A DNA stretch of 64,000 nucleotides, taken from Arcicella aurantiaca. Its GTDB lineage: Bacteria; Bacteroidota; Bacteroidia; Cytophagales; Spirosomataceae. Every line of letters starts with the position of its first letter. Positions within the stretch are counted from its first letter, which is position 1. The notes beneath the pieces are model-generated. The model searched no databases. It was given only the letters and a program-made list of their open reading frames with translations, and was not told where the DNA came from. The position numbers were made by a program, and so were the translations under genes. Below are positions 1-6,177 of the stretch, piece by piece. Location of the stretch: contig NZ_QGGO01000021.1 in NCBI RefSeq assembly GCF_003148625.1, positions 1-64,000 on the forward strand. Reading direction: 5' to 3'.

Positions 1-1
1 G

Positions 2-295
2 CACCTAAAATCAAGCGAAAAAATTAAAAAGCTAATCGTTTTTGTTAGTATAGCAGTTGGAATATGTACGAATATTGGAAAACATCATCATAAAAAAGTA
101 AAAAAAATCAGAATTAAAAAACATGGGTATAAATCCAATAGTTTTTTCCGAAAAGGGCTTGATATTTTGAGAGAAGGTTTCAGAAATATCAATCAAGGAT
201 TTATAAAAATCTGGGATGAATTTTTAAATAAATTTACTCGGTGGATTCAAATACAACTATTTCATTATCAATACGTAACAAAAATCATCGGGTAG
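2..295 (+). CDS. IS4-type transposase, C-terminal part only (cut by window edge)
   Basis: An open frame runs from the window edge to a TAG at 293-295 with no start codon, about 97 residues. It is very basic and includes KKIRIKKHGYKSNSFFRKGL followed by an amphipathic tail rich in aromatic residues. This resembles the C-terminal end of Bacteroidota IS4-type DDE transposases, where a KIKKHGRKAKSxFRYGL-like stretch follows the last catalytic Glu helix (from memory). The catalytic residues would lie outside the window, so intactness cannot be judged. I see no clear terminal inverted repeat in the following 100 bases. A different DDE family is possible. Confidence 0.6.
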   Translation, partial: HLKSSEKIKKLIVFVSIAVGICTNIGKHHHKKVKKIRIKKHGYKSNSFFRKGLDILREGFRNINQGFIKIWDEFLNKFTRWIQIQLFHYQYVTKIIG

Positions 296-408
296 AGTAG
301 GTTATTAATAAGGTGCTTATTGTCAATTTGTTATGTTTTGTCGAATTGCCAATAAATTTGAATATTGATTTAATTCTACTTTGGCACTTTAAAACTTGCC
401 CCAAAAAG

Positions 409-650
409 AGCCGTAGGCTCGGGCGATTTTATAGCCCCGAAATTTATTTCGGGGAAAGTAAGTAATGAGACAAAATAAAACGATATTTTAAAATATCATA
501 AACCATTGACAATCAAGCTTATGATAATCGTAAATCGTAATTCTTAAATCGTCCTTGTACTTAGGAATGGGAGATTTAACCAATGGTTTGTTTTGTCATT
601 TTTACCCCGAAATTCATTTTGGGGCTACAAGATGAGTCAAACCTACGGCT
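409..650. repeat. Decayed inverted repeat in a 569-bp gene-free gap
   Basis: The gap between the transposase tail and the Rieske gene (296-864) holds no convincing gene. AGCCGTAGG at 409-417 faces CCTACGGCT at 642-650. Inside these, a CCCCGAAAT...TCGGGG hairpin at 435-454 faces a related one at 605-624, and AAACCATTG faces CAATGGTTT. Together they form two imperfect arms of about 90 bases. A perfect 16-bp palindrome GATATTTTAAAATATC lies at 482-497. This looks like a degenerate element rather than a regulatory site. Confidence 0.55.
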
Positions 651-728
651 TTCTAATTTCTAATTGAGTTCATCAGTTTACTAATTCCTAATCCCTCCAT
701 AACTAACTATCTATAAATAACTTAGCGG

Positions 729-777
729 ATTCCTGATGCACGTAAATATTACGAGTATCAGGAATTTTCTTTTTTTA
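729..777 (+). terminator. Rho-independent terminator-like hairpin with no obvious gene upstream
   Basis: Arms ATTCCTGAT (729-737) and ATCAGGAAT (757-765) enclose an inner stem CGTAA/TTACG and are followed by a T-rich run to 777. The nearest upstream plus-strand gene is the transposase tail ending 430 bases earlier. The hairpin may end an unrecognised short RNA or a long 3' UTR, or act as an attenuator for the Rieske gene. Confidence 0.6.
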
Positions 778-864
778 AGGAATTATGTTCGTATATATCG
801 TATAGTCTATAAATCCAAGCACATCTTTCTGTCGTAAGTGTCTGTAAATAATTCATCACAATTT

Positions 865-1332
865 ATGAAACGTACAGAATTTATCCGCAGTTTAGGGCTT
901 AGCTCAGGGGCATTAATGGCTGTTTATTGCATGGGAACTTTAACCTCATGTACAAAAGAAGATACGCCTTTACCAATAACCAATATTAACCCGCCAAGTA
1001 CAAATCCTTCCACTGGGAAAGTAGATTTTACGCTCGACCTTACCTTAACGGCAAACAAAGAGCTTACTACCAGTGGGGGATTTCTTTACAATCAAGATAT
1101 TATCGTGGCAAGGGTAAAATCGGGCAGTTTTATTGCTCTCTCAAAAATTTGTACGCATCAAGGTACAACCGTAGTTTATCAAAAAGACACAGATGATATT
1201 TACTGTCCTAATCATGGGTCGATGTATGATATTACAGGAAAAGTAACTCAAACACCTGCACCTGCTCCACTCAAAATGTATCAAACAAGTTTTAATATGA
1301 CAACGATGCAATTGCGTGTTTTTGAGGCTTAG
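865..1332 (+). CDS. Rieske 2Fe-2S domain lipoprotein
   Basis: A 155-residue protein with an N-terminal export signal and a lipobox ending LTSC (Cys29), so it is probably a lipoprotein. A C-terminal Rieske fold carries both cluster ligand pairs: C-T-H at 96-98 and C-P-N-H at 114-117. Such proteins transfer electrons through a 2Fe-2S cluster. The ATG at 865 is preferred over an in-frame GTG at 838 because it places the basic start MKRTEF directly before the hydrophobic segment. The neighbours are a DUF5777 barrel and a YceI-like protein on the same strand, suggesting one envelope electron-transfer or lipid-handling unit (inference). The redox partner is unknown. Confidence 0.88.
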   Translation: MKRTEFIRSLGLSSGALMAVYCMGTLTSCTKEDTPLPITNINPPSTNPSTGKVDFTLDLTLTANKELTTSGGFLYNQDIIVARVKSGSFIALSKICTHQGTTVVYQKDTDDIYCPNHGSMYDITGKVTQTPAPAPLKMYQTSFNMTTMQLRVFEA

Positions 1333-1344
1333 TTTAAACTACCC

Positions 1345-1358
1345 CAGACTTTAGTCTG
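1345..1358. repeat. Short palindrome CAGACTTTAGTCTG after a stop codon
   Basis: A 7-bp perfect inverted repeat lies 12 bases after the Rieske stop codon. The identical 14-mer plus the following TAC recurs at 30423-30436, nine bases after another stop codon. It is probably a small dispersed repeat and could form a weak hairpin in mRNA. Confidence 0.5.
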
Positions 1359-1379
1359 TACAAGAAATATTTTACTAAA

Positions 1380-2276
1380 ATGAAAAAAATAATCACTATT
1401 ATTCTCCTGTTAATCAGTGGATTGGATATTTATGCACAAGACGATTTACTGAGTATGTTGCCAGATGATAATGCGTCGATACCCGTAACAGGAACATTTA
1501 AAGCTACCAGAATTATCAGTGGGCAATCCATAGAAACAGTAGCGGGGCATCATTTAGAATATCGAGTTTCACATAGATTTGGACCTATTAATTCGGGTTC
1601 ATATCAACTCTATGGGCTTGACCAAGGATATATTTATATGGGTTTTGAGTATGGAATTAGTGATAATTTAATGGTAGGATTAGGGCGAAGTTCGGAACAA
1701 AAAATGCTAAATCTTTTCACCAAAATGAGAATTTTGAAACAAAAAACCGAAGGAGGAACGCCAATATCAATTACCCTTATGGGAGAAGCCTATGCAGATA
1801 TGTTACGGTATCCGACGGAAGATTCACGGACTAATTTATCCAAATACAGTTACATGGCTCAGGCATTAATTGCCCGAAAAATCAACGAAAAATTATCCTT
1901 ACAAATAATGCCAACGTTCTTGTACAGAAACAGAAATAATGTACACGGAGAAACCAATGAAGTTATTTCTATGGGTATAGCTGGACGGTATAAATTTACC
2001 AAACGCACCGCATTGGTCGGAGAATATTATTACGTTTTACCAAATCAAATAAATACAAAATACAAAGATGCTTTGTCGTTTGGCTTTGATATTGAAACAG
2101 GCGGACACGTTTTTTCACTGCATTTTACCAATTCTACGGGAATGATAACCAAGCAATTTTTGGCAGAAACCGTTGACTCGTGGGCAGATGGTGGCGTGCA
2201 TTTTGGCTTTAATTTGGGGCGAAGTTTTGGCTTAGGCAAAAAATATAAAGGACAGTATAAAGTACCAGTTAAGTAA
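1380..2276 (+). CDS. DUF5777-type outer-membrane beta-barrel protein
   Basis: 298 residues starting with a signal peptide (MKKIITIILLLISGLDIYAQ). The mature start DDLLSMLPDD and the segment containing ETVAGHHLEYRVSHRFG are characteristic of the Bacteroidota DUF5777 family of predicted beta-barrels. The rest alternates polar and hydrophobic residues as expected for membrane strands. Function is unknown. The gene lies 47 bases after the Rieske gene and 80 bases before the YceI-like gene, all on one strand. In my recollection DUF5777, Rieske and YceI genes often sit together in this phylum. Confidence 0.85.
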   Translation: MKKIITIILLLISGLDIYAQDDLLSMLPDDNASIPVTGTFKATRIISGQSIETVAGHHLEYRVSHRFGPINSGSYQLYGLDQGYIYMGFEYGISDNLMVGLGRSSEQKMLNLFTKMRILKQKTEGGTPISITLMGEAYADMLRYPTEDSRTNLSKYSYMAQALIARKINEKLSLQIMPTFLYRNRNNVHGETNEVISMGIAGRYKFTKRTALVGEYYYVLPNQINTKYKDALSFGFDIETGGHVFSLHFTNSTGMITKQFLAETVDSWADGGVHFGFNLGRSFGLGKKYKGQYKVPVK

Positions 2277-2298
2277 GAATAGTTTAGGGGTTTAGGTT

Positions 2299-2331
2299 AA
2301 CTGATACGGGATTTTGTCCTGTATCAGTTTA
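2299..2331 (+). terminator. Hairpin between the DUF5777 and YceI-like genes
   Basis: Arms AACTGATACGGGA (2299-2311) and TCCTGTATCAGTT (2317-2329) pair with one wobble around a TTTTG loop. The following T-run is short, so it may terminate only partially or stabilise the upstream mRNA. Confidence 0.5.
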
Positions 2332-2356
2332 TGTTCAACTTAATGAAGATGACAAA

Positions 2357-2953
2357 ATGAAAAAAATATTATTATTACTCCTAACCCTATCAGCGTTAGA
2401 AAGTTTATACGGACAAAAAATATACATATCCAAAAGTTCATCAGTTAAATTGTTTTCCGAAGCACCTTTAGAAGACATTTCCACGAATAACAAGTCGTCG
2501 AAACTCATTATTGATTTTGAAAAACAAGAAATAGCAGTGAAAATCCCCATGAATAAATTTGTTTTTCCGAATAAATTAATGGAAACACATTTTAAAGAAA
2601 GTTATGCCGAAAGTACGATTTACCCTTATGCAACCTTCAAAGGGTTTTTTAATAAGAAAGTTGATTTAACTAAATCAGCCAATATCTCTATCAGTGCAAC
2701 AGGAATGTTAAATATTCATGGTGTTACTAAAATGGAAATAATAGAAGGACGTTTAGTAATTGACCCCAATAAGAGGACAATAATTATTGACTCAAATTTT
2801 AGGGTAAAACTTGATGACTTTGACATGAAAGTACCTAAAGTATTGTCCTACAAAATTGCCGAAAACGTAGAAGTAACAACTCATTTTGTATTAACGCCAA
2901 TATTGGGCGAACTCAACGGTACAAATCATTTAACTCAAAATACCCAATACTAA
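2357..2953 (+). CDS. YceI-family periplasmic protein
   Basis: 198 residues with a signal peptide ending near LYGQ. The body has the pattern of YceI lipocalin-like barrels: an early SSSVKLFSEAPLEDISTNN segment, an IPMNKFVF/LMETHFKESY stretch, a TGMLNIHGVTKMEIIEG segment, and a late IDSNFRVKLDDF strand. YceI-like proteins bind isoprenoid or other lipophilic ligands in the periplasm, but the ligand here cannot be inferred. It is the third gene of the Rieske group and may have partly separate transcription because of the hairpin at 2299-2331. Confidence 0.85.
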   Translation: MKKILLLLLTLSALESLYGQKIYISKSSSVKLFSEAPLEDISTNNKSSKLIIDFEKQEIAVKIPMNKFVFPNKLMETHFKESYAESTIYPYATFKGFFNKKVDLTKSANISISATGMLNIHGVTKMEIIEGRLVIDPNKRTIIIDSNFRVKLDDFDMKVPKVLSYKIAENVEVTTHFVLTPILGELNGTNHLTQNTQY

Positions 2954-2965
2954 GACAGCATTTTG

Positions 2966-2973
2966 TAATTTTG
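2966..2973 (+). promoter_or_regulatory. Predicted -7 element (TAATTTTG) for gmhA
   Basis: An exact match to the Bacteroidota -7 consensus TAnnTTTG, 21 bases before the gmhA start codon. No clear -33 TTG is visible at the ideal distance. Confidence 0.4.
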
Positions 2974-2994
2974 GGAAAAATATAGAATTACGAA

Positions 2995-3570
2995 ATGCTC
3001 GAAATCATATCTCAGGAGCTAAACGAAGCTCAAATTGTCTTACAAAATTTTCTTTCAAACGAAAAAAATATCGCTGATATAGAAGCCGCTGCCCGTTTGA
3101 TGGCATCGGCTATTCAGTCAGGAAATAAAATTATCTCTTGTGGAAACGGTGGTTCACATTGTGACGCTATGCACTTTGCGGAGGAATTGTCGGGGCGTTA
3201 TCGTGACGACCGCAGAGCATTGCCAGCTATTGCCATTTCAGACGTATCTCATATTTCATGCGTAAGTAATGACTATGGATATGAGTTTATATTCTCTCGA
3301 TTTATTGAAGGACTTGGCAATCAGGGTGATGTTTTGTTAGGAATTTCAACAAGTGGAAATTCTGGAAATATCATCAAAGCCGTAGAAGCTGCTCGTGCGA
3401 AGGGAATGAAAGTAGTTATTCTTTCGGGAAAAGATGGAGGGAAATTAGCCGATAAAGCCGACGTAGAAATCAGAGTACCACATTTTGGTTATGCCGACCG
3501 TATTCAAGAAATTCACATCAAAGTCATTCACATCATGATTTTATTGATTGAAAAATTGGTGATTGGGTAG
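2995..3570 (+). CDS. gmhA: D-sedoheptulose 7-phosphate isomerase (SIS domain)
   Basis: 191 residues, the normal size for GmhA. A single SIS domain is present with the sugar-phosphate binding signature [20 protein letters not shown], the [11 protein letters not shown] loop and the C-terminal helix [13 protein letters not shown]. The enzyme isomerises sedoheptulose 7-phosphate to D-glycero-D-manno-heptose 7-phosphate, the first step of ADP-heptose synthesis for the lipopolysaccharide core. The usual partners (hldE, gmhB) are not adjacent. A TAnnTTTG element lies just upstream, so it is probably a single-gene unit ending at the hairpin that starts at 3572. Confidence 0.9.
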   Translation: MLEIISQELNEAQIVLQNFLSNEKNIADIEAAARLMASAIQSGNKIISCGNGGSHCDAMHFAEELSGRYRDDRRALPAIAISDVSHISCVSNDYGYEFIFSRFIEGLGNQGDVLLGISTSGNSGNIIKAVEAARAKGMKVVILSGKDGGKLADKADVEIRVPHFGYADRIQEIHIKVIHIMILLIEKLVIG

Positions 3571-3571
3571 T

Positions 3572-3674
3572 ATTGTCATTGCGAGGCACGAAGCAATCTG
3601 CATGATTGATGAAAGAAAGTTTGAAATTCTCTTCTCGTGAGCTAACAGATTGCTTCGTACCTCGCAATGACAAT
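3572..3674. repeat. REP-like hairpin filling the convergent gap gmhA/aminotransferase
   Basis: The 29-base arms (3572-3600 and 3646-3674) differ at one position. They contain ATTGCGAGG and GAAGCAATCTG words that I recall from dispersed repeats in many bacteria. The element starts one base after the gmhA stop codon and its second arm ends directly against the aminotransferase stop codon, so it occupies the whole intergenic space. It could serve as a bidirectional terminator or mRNA 3'-end protector. Confidence 0.75.
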
Positions 3675-4844
3675 TTAGCAAATTCCCAAAGCCTTTCTAA
3701 TTCTCAAAATTGATTCTTCAAAAAGAGAAATTTCAGCACAAAGCGAAGTACGAATATAGCCATCACCTGCCGTTCCGAAAATGCCCCCCGGAGTAATGAA
3801 AACGGCTGCTTTTTCTAAAATCTCATCAGATAATTCATAACCACTTTTATAGTTGGAAGGAATTTTAGCCCAAACAAACATTCCCGATTGATTTTTATCG
3901 TATTGACAATCAAGCAAATCCATCATTTCAAAAACCTTTTGCTGACGTTCTCTATAAACACGATTCAATTCGTCAAACCACGTTTTGTCATTTTTTAGAG
4001 CTTGAACTGCCGCCATTTGTAAAGGCAAAAACATTCCAGAATCCATGTTAGATTTAAAACGTAAAACTGGATTGATAAACTCCGCTTTCCCCATTACCAT
4101 TCCTACACGCCAGCCCGCCATATTGTGCGATTTTGAAAGAGAATTCAATTCCAAAGCTACCTCTTTCATTCCTTCAACCGACAAAATACTTTGCGGGTCA
4201 TCATTCAGAATAAAACTATATGGATTGTCATTGACAATCAGAATGTTATGAGTCAAAGCGAAATCTCTTAATTCCTCAAAAAAACCTTTGTTTGCTTTTG
4301 CACCCGTTGGCATGTGAGGATAATTTACCCACATTAATTTAACTTTCGATAAATCTTTTTTCGCTAATTCCTTTAAATCGGGTAACCAACCATTCGCTTC
4401 AGAAAGGTCATAATTAACCACCGTTGCACCTGTTAATAAAGAGGCTGCACGATAAGTTGGATAACCGGGGTTTGGTACTAAAACCTCATCACCTGCTTCT
4501 AAATATGCCATTGAAATGTGCATAACTCCTTCTTTTGAACCGATTAATGGTAATACTTCATTAACAGGATTTAAAGCAACACCATAAGCCGTTTGATAAA
4601 AATCAGCCATTGCTTCACGCAAGGCAGGAATACCTACATAACTTTGATAGGCATGGTTTTTAGGATTCAGAGCAGACTCTGAAAGAGCTGAAATGGTATC
4701 AGCAGAAGGTGGTAAATCGGGGCTACCAATGCCTAAATTCAAGACATCAATGCCCGAAGCACGCATTTCAGCAATTTGTTTTAGCTTGGTCGAGAAGTAA
4801 TATTCTTGAACCAAATTCATTCGGGAAGCGGGGGAAACAGTCAT
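3675..4844 (-). CDS. PLP-dependent class I/II aminotransferase, probably aromatic amino acid-linked
   Basis: 389 residues with the fold-type I pattern: YYFSTKLK near residue 15, GSPDLPPSA at 40-48, PNPGYPTY at 125-131, D206 and Y209 in NDNPYS for the cofactor ring, and Lys238 in NSLSKSHNMAGWR for the internal aldimine. A C-terminal Arg (YIRTSLC) should hold the substrate carboxylate. It closely resembles the aminotransferase found between prephenate dehydratase and dehydrogenase genes in Bacteroides aromatic operons (from memory). Here it stands alone and is preceded by a tyrosine-codon attenuator, which supports a role in tyrosine/phenylalanine synthesis. A DapL-like or broad-specificity function is the alternative. 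Confidence 0.85.
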   Translation of the reverse strand: MTVSPASRMNLVQEYYFSTKLKQIAEMRASGIDVLNLGIGSPDLPPSADTISALSESALNPKNHAYQSYVGIPALREAMADFYQTAYGVALNPVNEVLPLIGSKEGVMHISMAYLEAGDEVLVPNPGYPTYRAASLLTGATVVNYDLSEANGWLPDLKELAKKDLSKVKLMWVNYPHMPTGAKANKGFFEELRDFALTHNILIVNDNPYSFILNDDPQSILSVEGMKEVALELNSLSKSHNMAGWRVGMVMGKAEFINPVLRFKSNMDSGMFLPLQMAAVQALKNDKTWFDELNRVYRERQQKVFEMMDLLDCQYDKNQSGMFVWAKIPSNYKSGYELSDEILEKAAVFITPGGIFGTAGDGYIRTSLCAEISLFEESILRIRKALGIC

Positions 4845-4875
4845 TAGTTATTGGTTATTGGTTATTAGGGATTGG
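4841..4875. repeat. Heptamer array covering the aminotransferase start codon
   Basis: Read on the minus strand it is CCAATCC CTAATAA CCAATAA CCAATAA CTAATGA. The start codon ATG lies inside the last seven-base word. It belongs to the same class of seven-base arrays as those at 16790-17150, 32317-32351, 48128-48408 and 50956-51099. Confidence 0.6.
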
Positions 4876-4904
4876 TGTACGCCATCAGAATTTTCTAATA
4901 ACTC

Positions 4905-4940
4905 AAATAAATAAAAAAGCCAACTCTTTGGGAGTCGGCT
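4905..4940 (-). terminator. Attenuator terminator upstream of the aminotransferase
   Basis: On the minus strand AGCCGACTC (4940-4932) pairs with GAGTTGGCT (4926-4918) around a five-base loop, with one wobble, followed directly by TTTTTTATTTATTT. It lies between the tyrosine leader peptide and the aminotransferase start codon. Its 5' arm can alternatively pair with the segment just after the leader stop codon. Confidence 0.8.
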
Positions 4941-4983
4941 TGTGTATAATTAGTTCTTTATTTCTGTTTGAACACACCCGACT
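4933..4983 (-). promoter_or_regulatory. Predicted antiterminator competing with the attenuator
   Basis: On the minus strand AGTCGG (4983-4978) can pair with CCGACT (4938-4933), which is most of the terminator 5' arm. After a 1x2 internal loop, TGTGT (4976-4972) pairs with ACACA (4945-4941), giving 11 base pairs in total. The 5' arm begins one base after the leader stop codon. A ribosome finishing the leader would mask it and allow termination. A ribosome stalled on the early tyrosine codons would leave it free. Confidence 0.7.
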
Positions 4984-4984
4984 G

Positions 4985-5038
4985 TTACTGACCGTAGTAG
5001 TAATAGTAGTTTGGATATGTGTTGTTTGCGTTTTGCAT
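4985..5038 (-). CDS. Tyrosine-rich leader peptide of the aminotransferase attenuator
   Basis: A 17-codon reading frame encoding MQNANNTYPNYYYYYGQ, with six tyrosines including five in a row (TAC, TAT, TAC, TAC, TAC). It ends in TAA 45 bases before the terminator stem and lies on the same strand as the aminotransferase. This is the classical arrangement of ribosome-mediated attenuation, with Tyr-tRNA charging as the sensed signal. The start codon lies only four bases after a well-formed -7 element, so the transcript may be nearly leaderless. The peptide itself is not expected to have a function. Confidence 0.8.
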   Translation of the reverse strand: MQNANNTYPNYYYYYGQ

Positions 5039-5042
5039 AGGA

Positions 5043-5075
5043 CAAAGGTAATCTGAATTTTTGTTTTGACAAAAA
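5043..5075 (-). promoter_or_regulatory. Bacteroidota-type promoter for the tyrosine leader
   Basis: On the minus strand TTTTTG (5075-5070) and TACCTTTG (5050-5043) are separated by 19 bases. This matches the published Bacteroides consensus (TTTG at -33, TAnnTTTG at -7) in sequence and spacing. Transcription would start at or within a few bases of the leader ATG. Confidence 0.7.
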
Positions 5076-5090
5076 GTAGCAAAAATAATT

Positions 5091-5310
5091 TAGACCACTG
5101 ATAAAACAGATTTGACAGATTTTCGCTGATTTTTCTTTAAATGTTCTCAAATCCATAGTAGATATAAATCCAATGTCGTTTAGTTAAGCGGATTACCTTC
5201 CCGAAAGTTTTAGAACTTTCGGGAAGGTTGTACCAAATAGAAACTCTCCTAATTCCTTAACTAAACGACATTGGATATAAATCTGTAGAATCAGTAAAAT
5301 TTGTGGTCTG
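5091..5310. mobile_element. GATT-phased inverted-repeat element, gene-less, split by a MITE
   Basis: The left end TAGACCACTGAT (5091-5102) continues with GAT words 9-10 bases apart (ACAGATT, GACAGATT, GCTGATT). The right end reads ...AAATCTGTAGAATCAGT...GTGGTCT to 5309, an imperfect inverse of the left end. A 107-bp MITE interrupts it at 5169-5275. Its left terminal 12-mer is identical to both ends of the GxxExxY-carrying element at 21330-21945. No open reading frame is present. Confidence 0.6.
5169..5275. mobile_element. MITE-like element with 19-bp perfect TIRs and a 6-bp target duplication
   Basis: The 19-base terminal inverted repeat TCCAATGTCGTTTAGTTAA (5169-5187) is matched perfectly at 5257-5275. 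TATAAA flanks both sides (5163-5168 and 5276-5281) as a target-site duplication. Inside, ACCTTCCCGAAAGTT (5195-5209) pairs perfectly with 5214-5228 around a TTAG loop. It has no coding capacity. The parent transposase is not identifiable from this window. Confidence 0.8.
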
Positions 5311-5344
5311 TTTTTCTGCGACACATTGTAGATGATTTTGAATT

Positions 5345-5797
5345 TTATTTCAAAAAACTATTCACCGTATCAAATGCCAAATCTTGCTCAAAACCTCTAC
5401 TGAGTGCAAATCTTACTAATTTTTGCTTTCTGACTAATTTATCACTGTCTTTGATTTCACGAGATTTCTTTTCAATAATTTCTTGTAAAGTATTCATATA
5501 ATCATCGTCATCAATTTCGTTCATTCCTGCCCGAAGACAATAATCTGAAACGCCACGCATTTTTAATTCTTGTCTAATTTTGAGACGTCCCCATTGTTTT
5601 TGTCGGAATTTGCTACCTGCAAAAATCTTGGCAAAACGTTCTTCGTTGAGGTAATTATTTTCAATTAACCACACAATTATTTGCTCGGCTTCATCGCCAA
5701 GTACGTCTAATTCTGCTAATCTATTACGCACTTCTTTCTGAGTACGTTCTTGATAAGCACAAAAATTGGCAGCTTTTATGAGGGCTTCTTTATTCAT
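5345..5797 (-). CDS. recX: RecX-family regulatory protein
   Basis: 150 residues, a typical RecX length. It is made of tandem three-helix repeats, with RTQKEVRNRLAELDV near the N-terminus and a central ENNYLNEERFAKIFAGSKFR segment that matches the RecX core (YLDDxRFAxxFVxxR in relatives). RecX binds RecA filaments and limits recombinase activity. The ATG at 5797 is chosen: the longer in-frame extension to 6037 is only translation of the 39-bp tandem repeat. recA is not adjacent. The gene is divergent from the oligopeptidase, with the tandem repeat between them. Confidence 0.85.
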   Translation of the reverse strand: MNKEALIKAANFCAYQERTQKEVRNRLAELDVLGDEAEQIIVWLIENNYLNEERFAKIFAGSKFRQKQWGRLKIRQELKMRGVSDYCLRAGMNEIDDDDYMNTLQEIIEKKSREIKDSDKLVRKQKLVRFALSRGFEQDLAFDTVNSFLK

Positions 5798-5804
5798 GTG
5801 TAAC

Positions 5805-6093
5805 ACGGACAGCCTTGTCCGCCTAAATGTAACTATTAACAACGGACTAAATTTTATCCGCCTAAATGTAACTATTAACAACGGACTAAATTTTATCCGC
5901 CTAAATGTAACTATTAACAACGGACTAAATTTTATCCGCCTAAATGTAACTATTAACAACGGACTAAACTTTATCCGCCTAAATGTAACTATTAACAACG
6001 GACTAAATTTTATCCGCCTAAATGTAAATATTGACAACGGACTAAACTTTATCCGCCTAAATGTAAATATTGACTACGGACTAAATTTTCCGA
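5805..6093. repeat. 39-bp tandem repeat, about seven copies, between recX and the oligopeptidase gene
   Basis: Units begin at 5821, 5860, 5899, 5938, 5977, 6016 and 6055, and the last two carry substitutions. Each unit contains the near-palindrome CGGACTAAATTTTATCCG and the word TAAATGTAACTATTAACAA. The left flank CGGACAGCCTTGTCCG (from about 5807) is a related hairpin. Because 39 is divisible by three, both strands stay open and give false 13-residue repeat proteins. The array occupies most of the 380-bp divergent promoter region. Confidence 0.9.
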
Positions 6094-6177
6094 ATTACAA
6101 GTGTAAATATATCAACAATGTTCTTAAATTTTGGTTAATTTTAAGGCAACATTGTCTCATCATCAAAACTATTTTCA

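Noticed and set aside
4950-5156. 68-codon minus-strand frame overlapping the tyrosine leader
   Set aside because: It lies in a different frame, starts upstream of the predicted promoter and has no family resemblance. The attenuator structure explains the region better.
5805-6093. Possible CRISPR array
   Set aside because: The 39-bp units are contiguous, with no unique spacers and no cas genes nearby.
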